From Gonium pectorale (Eukaryota; Chlorophyta; Chlorophyceae; Chlamydomonadales; Volvocaceae), in assembly GCA_001584585.1 (NCBI GenBank), contig LSYV01000002.1:1211197-1275196 (forward strand): a stretch of 64,000 nucleotides of DNA, read 5' to 3'. This document shows positions 1 through 11,400 of this stretch, in pieces. Position 1 is the first letter of the stretch, and every line of letters begins with the position of its first letter. Under the pieces are notes generated by a model. It saw only the letters and a program-made list of their open reading frames with translations, was not told the DNA's origin and searched no databases. A program made the position numbers and the translations under genes.

Positions 1-138
1 CGCCCTCCTCCTCCACGCCACCCTATCATATCTTGTCGGGACATGTGTACCGCCCCCGCCTGCCACGCCTCCCCTCCCCTCCCCTCCCCTCCCCGCGCCC
101 ACCTCCCCCGCTGCCCCCGCTGACACAGCACCGCCCAC

Positions 139-3100
139 CTGCGCCGCCTTGTCGTACAGCTGATCCCCGATGGACCTCCCTACAAGCTCCCGGACCAGGG
201 CGGGCATCTGGGACATGGCCTCTCCCGCGGAGCTGTGCGGGGTGGAATGGTGGCGTGAGGCAGCACAGCGGCTAAGCGGGGGCTATGAAGGAACTGGGGG
301 TTGGGAGCACGGCGCGATAAGCGTGCGGTGAGCGTGGAGAGCATGAAGGGGCCTTGCAAGGCCCCGAGTGCTTCGCAGGTGCAGTATTCCGACATCCTTT
401 CTGGTTCCCGCGGCTGCCCCGTCCCCGTCCCGCCGCCGCTCGGCACTCACTCTCCGCCCTGTGCGAGCATTGCCCAGAAGTCCTCCACGGGGCTCAGCTC
501 GCCGACCCGCACCACCCGTACGGACGTGCCGCCCGCGGAGCTGGGGTCGAACACCACCTGGGCAGCGGCGGGGGCCTGGTCGGCTGTGCTGCCACCGCCA
601 GCGGTGACCTCGCCGCCCTCAGCCTCCTCGGCGGCCGCCTCCGCGCCGCTCTCCCGCCGGGGCCGCTTGGCGAGCGGGCCGCCGCCATCGGGCCGCTCTG
701 CGTGCCGGATCCGCGTGGCAGGTAGCGCATAACGGCATCAGCAGCATGTACATGCCGGGTCTTGTCCTTGAGACACAAGGCTAGGCGACACACTTGTGTG
801 GGTCAGTAGCAGCGGACATGCCCGGGAGGGAGTGTGGCGGCGGCGCCACTGAAATAAAATGCGAATGAGGAATGACAGGAGGGTGGAAGGGCCGGGAACT
901 GCCGGCGAGCCAGAAGGCGCGCGAGTCTTACTCCGGCACACTCCCCGCCCGTCCGCAGCGGCTGTCGCCGGGACGCTGGCATAACGGTCCCGACAAGGGG
1001 CACCCGGCCCTCACCCCGATCGCAAGGTCCCTGACCTCCAGGTCCTACCGACTGTCTGCAGCAGCTCCTCCGCCCGCCTCAGCGCCTCCGATGCCCCGGG
1101 CGGCCAGTAGCGGCCATGCGGCAGCAGCAGGGTCTCAACCAGCGGGTCGTCCTCGGGGTGGGGCAGCTGGAGGGTCGGGCCGGCAGGGGGAGGGAAGGGA
1201 AGTCGAGTCGGCGCCAAACCGAAAAAGGAGAGAGGTGGGGGAAGGGGCGTTACGTCCGGATGAGCTGGCAGTCCTCGTAGCGGGGAAGGGGCGTTACGTC
1301 CGGATGAGCTGGCAGTCCTCGTAGCGGGGAAGCTGACGGGGCGAGGCTTGCGCCCCCCCCCGCCCACTCGTGCATCGCCAGCGCTCCCACATCGCACATC
1401 GCCCCCACATCCCCAGCGCCCCCACATCGCACATCCCCAGGGCCCCTACATCGCACATCGCCAGCGCCCCCACATCGCCGCAACACTACGTTACGCGCTG
1501 TGAAATGGAGATGCCGAACCCTGCGGCCGCCTAGTGCTTGCAGCCCTGGACCAGATGGACCTCTTGGCGCGTCCGTCGCAAAGCCGGTCCGCCCCTCGGC
1601 TTTGGCATGGAACCCACGGACGGTGACGCGCTTGATTCGCCGCTGCACCCCCGCCCGGAACCGCACCTGCGCGCGCGGGTCCAGGGCCCTGGAGGCCACC
1701 AGCGCGTAGGTGCGATGCAGGTGCGGGTTAGCGGAGGCCTCGGGCGCCAGCGCCTCGCCGTAGGGCTCCGCCCCGAGGCCCTGCGCCGCCACGGCCGCCG
1801 GGCCGAGCGGCCCCAGGTCCAGCGACACCACCAGATCCATGGCGGCTTGCTGCAGCAGGAAAGGAAAGGAAGCATGACGTGAAACATGACGGTTGCTTTG
1901 GGGGGCGAGGTATTTGCGGTGTGATTGATGGTTCTCTGTGGCCGGTCACGGATACCGGTAGCAGACGACGGTGATGGGTCAAGCGGCCCAGATTGCGGCT
2001 TGTTGAGCAGGTGAGAGGTGGGGCGGTGGGCAGGGGCGCCCGCCCCAGGCGGAGGTTGGGAAGCCCCTCCCACGAGGGAAGCTTGAGGCGCATGCCGTCC
2101 GGTTCGCGGCCGGGGGAGGGGGAGGGAGAAGCAAAACGCACGAAGAAACGGCTTGGCGAGTACAGGGAGCCGCTGTTTGGAAGGTGCCGTTGGCCCCAAG
2201 CTGGCGCCAAACGGGTCCGACCCGCGGGTGCCATCGCTCGTCTCTACCGCGCTTGTCATGCACACCGCAGGCCCTGCACACCCACCCTGTTGCGAGGCCT
2301 CAATCGCGAATGCCCATGTCCTTCCCAATCGAAGGGTAGTATCGGGAACATCGCGTTATGTTCCCTTCCTCGTTCTTGTTCCCGCCCCAACCCTCATGGT
2401 CAACCCCCAATCCAGCCCGAGCCTCCACGACCCGTGGGTCGCACCAGCTCGTCCGCGCTCGGCTGCAGCTTCTCGTACCGCACCACCGGCTCGCCCCCGC
2501 CTCCACCCTCGCCTCCTACACCCTCCATCAGCTCCCCCAGCGGTGACAGCGACAGCTGCGACGGGCCGCCTCCGCCACCGCGGCCTCCCTGCGTTGGCGC
2601 CCGCGGCTGCGGCGCCGCCTCCTGCGCAGGCGGCGGCGGCTCCTCGCCGCGCGCGGCCGCCAGGAGCGCCGGCAGGTCTCGCGCCTCCTGCTCGCTGGCG
2701 AAGGTGGAGAAGGGGTGCGGCCGCAGGTCCTCGGCGAAGGGCAGTGGGCAGAGCAGCAGGCAGTGCGGCAGGTCGGGGCTGGGGGAGAGATGCGGCAGGA
2801 GGGCGGCCAGGCTGGGCGTGTCCTTGCGGATCAGGAAGCGGACGACTGCACGGGCCGGGGGGGGGGGAGCAAGGGGCAGAGCGAGAGGTGGGCAGGGAGG
2901 TGGGCACCGGGGCGCCGGGAGCACGAGGTAGGCGGGGGCAAGCGGGCGCAGAAATGGTGGCGTGGGGGCGAGGCGGGCAAGCGAACACATCCCGGGCTCG
3001 GACACTACGATGCAACACATCGCAAACTGCCGCTGTGCCCGCGTAATCCGCGCAATCCGCGACTCACTCCCCGCCTGCTTCTTGTCCTGCAGCGCTAACG

Positions 3101-6100
3101 CCAGGGCCGCGATGGCGGCGGCCGACCCCGGCGAGTCGCCCAGCATCACGTGCGGCTCCTGGCCATCGGGCGAGTGGCGGGCGAGTGAGCGAGTGAGGAG
3201 AGGTTTTCAGGGATACGGGCAGGGTGCCGGCGCAGAGGCTGCACTTCTCAAACGTGCGGGCGCAGGCATGGATTTGCCAGGCACAAAACCCTCCCCTTCC
3301 CTCCCCTCCTCCCCTCCTGGGAGCAGACCTGTCCAGCCGTAGGCCCTCGTCCCCGCCCCCGCACAGCGCGTCGGCCCCCGCCCCCGCTCCACCGCTCCAC
3401 TGCTCACGCATCTCCGCTTGCCCAGCCCATAGCCCGCTCTGCCATACAACACATCTGTTATGCAGTATCCCACCCAGCCCCACCCAGCCCCGCGCCGTTG
3501 GCGAGCTTGAACCCGCCGCGCCTCACGTCTATCATGCGGCTCCGGGGCACCGCGTCCAGCTCCACAAAGCCCAGGAGGCTGAGGTCCTTCTCACGCAGCA
3601 GCCGCAGCTGCTCGACCTCGGCCTGAAGCGGGAGAGCGGCAGAGCCCGACCCGTACGGTGTTCTTGCACCAACACGGGACGAGTGAGAGCCCCAGGTGCC
3701 CGGCCGGGCTGACGGTTGAAGGCCGCAAGCCCCCCGTAGAATGCTCCCAATCGACGGAGGGGGTCACACGCGGCGGCCGGGCGGCGCGATCTCTGCAGCT
3801 GTTCATTTTTCGCGAGATCACGCTGGCATAACAAGGACACACCGACCGTGCATCCGCCGCCGTACAACACACCTCCAGGTACTCTCGCAGGTACGACTCC
3901 ATGGGTACAGCCTGCTTGCCGTACAGGTAGGCCTTGACCACCTCCTCGCGCGGGAACTTCTCCCCCGTGCTGGGGTCCTCGTACTCCACCTCGCGCACAA
4001 AGCCCGGGTCGAGGGGGCCGCCCGCCAAGCCGAAGCCGCCGCCGCTGCCGTCTGCTGATGCCGCAAAACGGGGAAAGGCGGTGGGTGTTGCGTGAAGGGG
4101 AACCAAGTAAATTGGGCCTTGGACCGAGCTCGGAATGCACCTCACACCATCACCGGCGAGGCCGTTGGTAACACGGCGTGCCATTTCGGCACTGGGCCCT
4201 TGCTGTGGCATTCCAACCGAGGACGTGGGCCTGCAGCCGGATTGCACCACCCTCGCCGTCAGGGAACAGCGGCGTGCACGTGCGGAATGCCACCGTCAGC
4301 AACCCCAGCCGCCCGCGAACGCTGCAGCACCGAAGCCGCCGCCGCTGGCCAATACATCGTCGCCGTCGGCTGCGACCGTTGTGGCCACCCGGCGTGGTGT
4401 ATGCGTCTTCGTGTGAGTGAGAGTGGGTGGCGCGCGACTGGGTCGCAGGCAGCTTAACCCAGCGATCAGCATAGCCCCGCCGGGAGCAGGCCACACACAA
4501 CGTGGCCCTGAACTCTTGGGAGGCGCACGGCTGCGCGCCCAACACGCACCGTCGTCGCCCCCCGCCGGCGGCCCTGTGGCACCCGGCGGCAGCTCCAGCA
4601 CCGACTTGAACTCCTCCACGTGCGCCCTCCGGATCTTCTTGTACAGCTTCACCTGCGTGCGGTTGCCGTACACCCGTACAGTCGTTCTCACGTACCCAGA
4701 CAAGCAGACCCCCACAAGAATCCAATACCCCCCAAACGCCCATGGTGGTCTGCTCGCCCGCATCCCCACGACGGGATGGCCATAGATGAGCCATGGCCGT
4801 CAGCGGTCCCGACGAGGGGCGGCAAAGCCACGTGCGCGCAAGGCCCCGTATCGGTGCATAGGACGCGGGGCTGCCCGCTGGCCCCGGCCCCGGCATCTGG
4901 AGGACTCATCTCCGGCCGATCCACATGCACGCGAGACGCTAGCGGCCCCGAAGCAAGCAAGGCCGCCTGCTCGGAGGCCGCCTGCTCGGGGGCCGCCTGC
5001 TCGGGGGCCGCCTGCTCGGGGGGCCACGAGACCGCGTCACCGCCACGCCACGCATCCCCAGCCCCGTGACGCTCCCCGCACCTTGCACCCGGGCCCGCAC
5101 ACCTGCAGCCCTCCTCCTGGTCAGCCCTCCTCCTCCCCTTAGCCCTCTTGCTCCCTGCTCATTAACTCCTCATCCTCCCGCGCCTGGCGCCTCCCTCGTC
5201 CCCCCAAACACCCCGGCCGGCCGATTTCCTCACCCCCAGCGTCATGGCGGGTGGCGCGTTCGGGTCCTCGTCCCCTGGGGCCGGCCCCGGTGTCAGCCTG
5301 GCCGGAGGGCAGTGGCCAAGGAGAACGTCTCTTGAGGGCTCGCAGTCGCAAATCCCCCCCCCCCTCGGGGGTCGGGTGCACCGCACCACTCTTGCGCCTA
5401 AAGCGCCCGCAAGACGCTTCGGGGGGGGGGGCGCACCTGTACGTGAGCAGGAGGACCACGCTGCGCAGCCGTCGTGCTAACCTCTCAAGAGAGCCTGGCA
5501 CGACGTTGGCATACGTTGGCATACGACCTCTACGCCCCACCCGGGTCCCAGCGCCTCACTTGAAGATCGCGTTGGACGCCTGTAGGGCCACCTCCTTGGC
5601 CCGGAAGAGGCACAGCAGCTCGGCGGGCTGGCGCAGGTGGCTGGCGGGTAGTCAAGAGGGGTTGGGAGACAAAGGGTTGCGGGGGGAGGGTCTGAAGGGT
5701 ATGTTGGCCGAGGCATGGGACGGCTATACAGCGACAGCAGCTCGGCTGGTGGCTGGTGGGCATTCTGGCGGGGAGAGGGAGCGTTGGGCCTGGCAAAGCT
5801 TCTGGGGACGTGGTTCGGGATCCAGATAGCTGTCAAGGGTTGGCAGTGGGCGTTGGTGGAGAAGGGGGGCTAATAATGGGAAGAAAGGAGAGTCTTCCTG
5901 GGGTGGGAAGGACAGATGGGTGTGGCGCGAGATGAAGCGGGGAGGGGCGGCGCGGGCGAAGCCAAGCAGGGACAGCGGCCAAGTCACAGGGGGCGAGGCA
6001 GAGGTGTTGGATCGCAGCACAGACGCTCACCGCAGCCCCCCGCCTTGCTTCTCCTCCCTAGTGTTCCACCCTCCGCCCCCACACACCCCCGCCCTCGTCC

Positions 6101-8009
6101 CGCCCACCTGAACGCTCCCGGCCCGAGCTCCGACTTGAGCAGATGCAGCTGCTCCAGGTTGCCCCGACGGGCGGCCGCCAGGCCCGCAGGCAGGCCCGCC
6201 AGCGACCCCACCGCCGCCGAAGCCGAGCCGGCCGGCTGCCCCTGCTCTGCTGGCGGCGGGGGCGGCGGCGGCACGTAGTGGTCCAGGCAGGCCACCTCCA
6301 GGCGGATGCTCCGGCCGTGGCAGGTGTCCACCAGGCTGCGACGAAAGTCGTCGTCCAGGGGCTCGGACTGCGGGCGGTGCGTTGGCAGCGCACATCGTTG
6401 GCTTGTGGTGAAACGACGCGAACGTGTACTGAATGGGGTGGGGAGACTTCTGAAGGATGATGGGATGTGACGGCCAGGAGCCGAGGCATGCCCGCACAGT
6501 CTTCAAGCCGTCTCTCCCCACCCCTCCCCAGGAGCCGCAGGAGCGGCGCGGCCGCTTGAACGGGCCACCCTGCAACCTCCCTCCCCCTATGGCAACCTCG
6601 TAACCCGGGCCGCGCCACACACCTCCGCCAGCAGGTTCGACACCAGCAGCAGGCGCACCGCGCCCGCCTTGCCCGCCTCCGGCTTCCCCTTCTCAAAGCG
6701 TTCCGAGAGGGCCGTGGCCAACAGGTCCAGGCCGACCACAAGCCCGTCACACCAGTCCGCCTTGGGACCCGGCGGCCGAAAGAGCGCCGCCGCGCGGGCC
6801 GCCGCTGCTGCTGCATCGGCGCCAGCACCGCCGCAGGCGGCGCCAGTGGCCTCCATTCGCGCGAGCACCCCAGCCGCCGCCGCTTCGACATCAGCTTGGT
6901 CGGCCTCCGCCGGCGCGACGCCACCGTCGCCGCCGTCAGCAGCGGCGTCGCCGTCGGCAGTCGAGGGATCGGATGCGAAGGCGAAGGGCGCTAGGTCCAG
7001 GTGGGAGCTGAGGTTCTGGAGCGGCCGCAGTACGGTTACATGCGGATACGACTGTTCGTTCGGGTCGTACAGCTTGTGACGGGTGCCTTGGTGGGGCGAG
7101 GGGGGAAGCGGAAGGGGGTCGAAGCGAGGTAGGCGGCGAGGTGCGAATGGCGGTGCACGTGCCGTACCCGCACGCCGTACCTTTCGTGCCATACAGTACG
7201 ACGGCAACTTCGTGGTTGGGCTTGCTCAAAAGCTGCGGCAGGCAGACAGGGGCGGGGTGGGTGTAGAGGCATCGATTTGAAGGCTGGTGCACGCGGACTT
7301 TTGCCGGCGAATACACCTCCACACGCGCTGACGTTGGGCAGCCCCGTGCTACGGCGGGGCCTGAGCGGGACCCTTTTCGGTGTCAGCCCCTTTGTTCCCC
7401 AGATGCGCCTGCCCTCAACAGCACTCTTCCAAACGTATGCCCAAGCGTAACTGCACATTGGACGCTGGAAACATGCTGCCGGCCGCTTCCACCGAGGCAT
7501 CCCGCACAAAGCAAAACATTGTTACTGCCACCGTGCCCTCGCTCGATATGTCCGCAAGGACACGCCCTCAGCACTAGGGGCGGCCAGGTCACCTGCCGGT
7601 TTGGCCTATGCGGGTCCATGCTAGCACGACGCGCCCCACCATGAACCCCGTACACTCTTTGGCGGACCCATGGCAGGGGTGTCATGGGCCGCTCAAATGG
7701 ACTTGCATTCCATGTTCGGGCCAGAAATGCCCGCCAATAGATAGGCTGCCCCACATCCCCCTCATCCCTTCACCTTGCCGGTGAGCACCCCGAACACCAT
7801 GCGGTGCAGGAGGGGCAGGTAGGGCTGCATGTGCTCCCCCACATCCATTAGCAGCAGCAAGAGGTCCTGGGCGGTGAGGGAGCGGAAGAGGCGATTCGCA
7901 GCGGGTAGGATGGACGATGGCCCCGTGTCGACACGTCGTGTCTACGTGGAGTGATCCAAGGGCGCGACCCCAACAATCCCAAGTCACAACATACTTTTTT
8001 GGTGGACAT
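139..8009 (-). CDS. KU80: Ku80 (XRCC5-like), 3' end beyond window
   Basis: This is the Ku80 subunit of the Ku70/Ku80 heterodimer, which loads onto broken DNA ends for non-homologous end joining and acts at telomeres in the nucleus. Sixteen phase-consistent exons give 852 residues: 8009-7995, 7866-7774, 7232-7181, 7086-6623, 6367-6108, 5640-5560, 5481-5437, 4686-4550, 4051-3873, 3622-3527, 3158-3068, 2845-2445, 1849-1667, 1166-1049, 697-451, 232-139. The vWA start (LLLLLMDVGEHM), HEVAVVLYGTKGT and a Ku-core block (YLYGKQAVPMESY, IVRFLIRKDT) are recognisable. The C-terminal arm has RTYALVASRALDPR, then a basic KRPRR stretch that could be an NLS. VGELSPVEDFWAML opens the Ku80-specific C-terminal domain. 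The last intron reaches the left edge, so the true C-terminus is missing. The start is a 5-codon exon (MSTKK) ending at a GTATGT donor. An Ala-rich insert lies in exon 4. The short exon 7 and the weak acceptor of exon 8 are the least certain joins. Confidence 0.88.
1241..1328. repeat. 44-bp tandem duplication in a Ku80 intron
   Basis: Two nearly identical 44-bp units (1241-1284 and 1285-1328) lie head to tail between Ku80 exons 13 and 14. Just downstream, roughly 1380-1480, is a minisatellite built on variants of CCCCCACATCGCACATCGCC. Neither interrupts coding sequence in my model. Confidence 0.85.
4966..5030. repeat. 15-bp minisatellite in a Ku80 intron
   Basis: About four to five copies of a 15-bp unit close to GCCTGCTCGGGGGCC lie in the 750-nt intron between Ku80 exons 7 and 8. 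The unit length is a multiple of three, so false open frames run through it on both strands. Confidence 0.8.
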
Positions 8010-8401
8010 CTTGTCGCCCTGTCTCCGCGCGGCAATGGTGCTACGCGCGAAAGCCCTCGGAGCCTGCTTGGACCCGGCTGCTATTAAGGTTAAATTATGG
8101 ACGCCACCGTAACATATCGGCTGCCTTGGCCATAGAATACCACGGTTGGTACGTCACTGCACGCAAAGCACGGCGGTTGCATCGCCTTTGAATTGGGGGC
8201 CAGAGTGCTCAGTTACCCCGTCGGAAACAGTGACTTGTTTTCCCCCACAACTCCTGGATCAGAGCCCTGGGTCCAGGAGGCGAATGAGCTTGCCTTTCAA
8301 ATACACGTCGGCTGCACGCCATCAATGATCACTGTATTGTTCTGCTAGTAATACAACTGTGTAAAAAATGTACAGTCGTGTTAGTCCAGTTTGAGCAAGC
8401 C
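8010..8401. promoter_or_regulatory. Divergent intergenic region, Ku80 / SRCR gene
   Basis: These 392 bp separate the inferred Ku80 start (minus) from the SRCR start (plus), so both promoters and 5' UTRs must lie here or overlap. A short upstream ATG at 8368 opens a frame that closes within a few codons. I see no convincing TATA box or named element. Confidence 0.5.
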
Positions 8402-11400
8402 ATGCGCTGCGAAGTGATGTTGTGCGGGGTCCTGTTGGCCCTTGCCGCGACACACGCATTTGCCGGTGCGCTGACGCGTTATCTGATATGGCGTCACGGC
8501 GACGGATTCACTGTTGAGCTCGCAACTGTATGCAGGCAGCAGCGTGCGCCTAGTCCCTTCGGGCTTCCAGGGGCGTGTTGAGATTCTGGTCAATGGGCAG
8601 TGGGGGACAGTATGCGGTGAGTTGGTGTCGGCCGCCCTCGCCTGCAGCCCGCGCACGTTCCTCACAGCTGCCCCAACGTTCCATCATCGCGGCCTGCGAC
8701 TGACCCGCAGACGACGGCTTTGACGACCGTGACGCGAACGTAATCTGCAGACAGCTAGGCTTCGCGGGGGGTCGGGCGCAATGGGGCGCCTATTTTGGCG
8801 CCGGGTCGGGCCCCATACACATGACGCGTGTGGCCTGCCTCGGGTCAGAGACTAGCCTCAGTGCCTGCTCAGTCACTGACCCGTGGAGCTCTCCCAGCTG
8901 CGGGCATGAGGAGGACGCATCTGTTGTATGCTACGGTGCGTTGCGCCACCAGCGTCCCGGGGTATAATGCTTCTGTCATCACCGCTGTTGCGGCTGCTGC
9001 CACTGCCCCGCTTCGGGATCAGCTCTTGGCAACTGTCCGCCGGGCGTCGCTGCAGATTCAATGAGCACTGGTATCTGGCAACCTTGACGCGTCCGAACAC
9101 CAGCGATGCATAACTGATACATCATGCGGCTGTGGCTACACTGCCGGTGACATGGCATGCGCCCAGGCTGTGCCCGGCATCCTCAACGATTGGGCACCAA
9201 CCAGGAACACCCGTGCCCCCCTCCTGACAGGCTCTGCGGCGAACTCCACTATACGGCTGGTTGGCGGAACCTCGCCGGCTCAGGGCCGACTGGAGGTCCT
9301 GGGGGCCGACGGACTGTGGGGCAGCGTATGCGGTGAGGAGCTTGGAAGTCAGCACCCATGGGCCCAGGGCTCGTTGCAGCGCCAACGCACCCGACGGGCT
9401 GGGCCTGATGGAGCTCTGCATGTGCACATTCGTGGGGCTGGAAGGAGCCGCGATCAATGGGGCGGGACATTACTTCGTTCGCATGCCACGCGTCTCAGAC
9501 CTGGACTGGCTAGCAACACCGCAGCCCCAGCCGCGCCCGTGCTCAGTCCTCGCTGCCCGACTTCCCGTCGGCGCATGCTGCATCTTGCTCTGTGAAACGG
9601 ACTTCCGGCTGGTGCCGAGAACGAGGTGATTGTGTGGCGTTGCAGGCGCTGGATGGCTGCCGGAGAACACGGAGCTGGTGTGCAGGTGGGGAGGGTGGAG
9701 GGCATGCGGGCGCTGCGCTGCGCTGCCTACCGTCTCGTGGAGGCGGGCAGCCATTCGGGAGCTTACGTTGTGCCAACCGCTTTCGTGAGCGGCTATCCCA
9801 ACTCCAGGGGATTTCAAAGACTACTGCCCACAGTAGAGCCCTCACGGCACAGCACGCCTGCTTCGGCAAGGGCACTCCTCTCAGCGGCGTTGCCTGCGCA
9901 CGTCTTGCGCATTGCAGCTTGCCGCCGACCTTGTGCGCTGACTTGCTCGTGTCCCGCTCCCGCATCGGTCTGCAACGCGCCCACTCCTCCTCTCGCCCTC
10001 GCTCTCAGGCAGCTCGGCTTCACGCAAGCCTTGGGCGAGGCCGTTGCCCTAAGCGGCAGCCTGTTTGGGGTGGGGCCAGGCCCCGCACTGATGGGTGAGT
10101 CAGGCCCACGCCCGGCTTGTATGTGTAAACGCGCGAGCGGGGACTGCGGAGGCGACGCACTGACACCCTGAGTGCGGAAACTGGCAGAGGAAAGGGCTGA
10201 TCGCGAATACCAGTGCCACCACGCGATTTAACACCACGGCTCTGGCAGCCTCCGTGCTGCCATACTATCCGCAAGCCAGGCTGCTTGCTGTCTGTCCGTC
10301 CGCCAGCCGCTTGCAGTAAGACCTCCGGTCGTGGCCCTCCTCACGTGCGCTCCTTCCGCTGCCGCAGCTGGAGTCTCGTGCAGTGGGCTGGAGGGCTACC
10401 TGGCCGCCTGCCGCTTCGGCGGTTGGGGCGTCGCGGGCTGCGACCCTGACACGGAAACGGTCTCGATCGACTGCACGGGTGGGTAGGCCAGCTCGGAGTT
10501 CACGAGAAAAGGCACGCCACTTGCGTCACGCCGATATTGTGGATGCCCGCAATGGCCGGGCCAGGCCGGGCCGCCTCCTGCTAGCGGTGGCTCCTGCAGT
10601 GGCGTGGGCCTCATGCACTGCCCATGAAACAAACCTGATGGCGCCAGCAACTATTGTAGTTTGAGTCACGGTCAAGTGGCTGATCAACAAGGTACACTGC
10701 TGTAAGCACAAGCCCCTGTCCCCCTCCTCACGCCCTCCGGGTCATATGCAGGTCTGCTCGCTAGGTCGCCCCCGCCCGATCCCCCACGGCCGCCAGAGGA
10801 CCCAGCCACCGAGCCTCCGGACGACGGCTGGGCCTCCCCGCCCGCCCCACCGCTGGCTGGCACCCCGCCGCGGCGGCCGGCGGTGCCTGCAGGAGACACG
10901 GGCGGGCCGCCCCCCGGCGACTTGGACACGTTCAGCCCTCCCCCGCCGGAGCCGGGCCAGGATGGAGGCAGCCCGCCTCCTCTCAACCAGCCCAACTTGA
11001 TGCCAAGCCCGCCGCCGCCGTTGCCGGCTCAGGCGCCAGCAGACGAGCCGCCGGCCGAAGAGGATAGCCCGCCTCCTAGCGTCGTACCAGTGATACCGCC
11101 ACCACCCGCCGTACCGGCATGGCCGTCGCCGTACGGTCCGGCGTACGGCTCTCCTCCGCCCCCGTATCATTATGCTTCACCGCCGCCGTACTACTACTAC
11201 CACGGTGGCTATCCGTCATCGCCGATGCCAGAGCCGCCAACTCCGGCGTATGTGCAGCCGCCGCCGCACCCTGGTGAGCTGCAAACTGCACGATACCATC
11301 CAACCCTTTGACGATGCACCCCCATTGCTAAACTGCATTCCTGCACGCCGGTACACCGTGCTGCCTTCTACGCACGCCTGCCCATCAATGTATGGCGTTG

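Noticed and set aside
1250..2328. Long minus-strand frames across Ku80 exon 13 and the neighbouring intron
   Set aside because: Only 1849-1667 matches Ku80. The remainder is intron, repeats or another frame.
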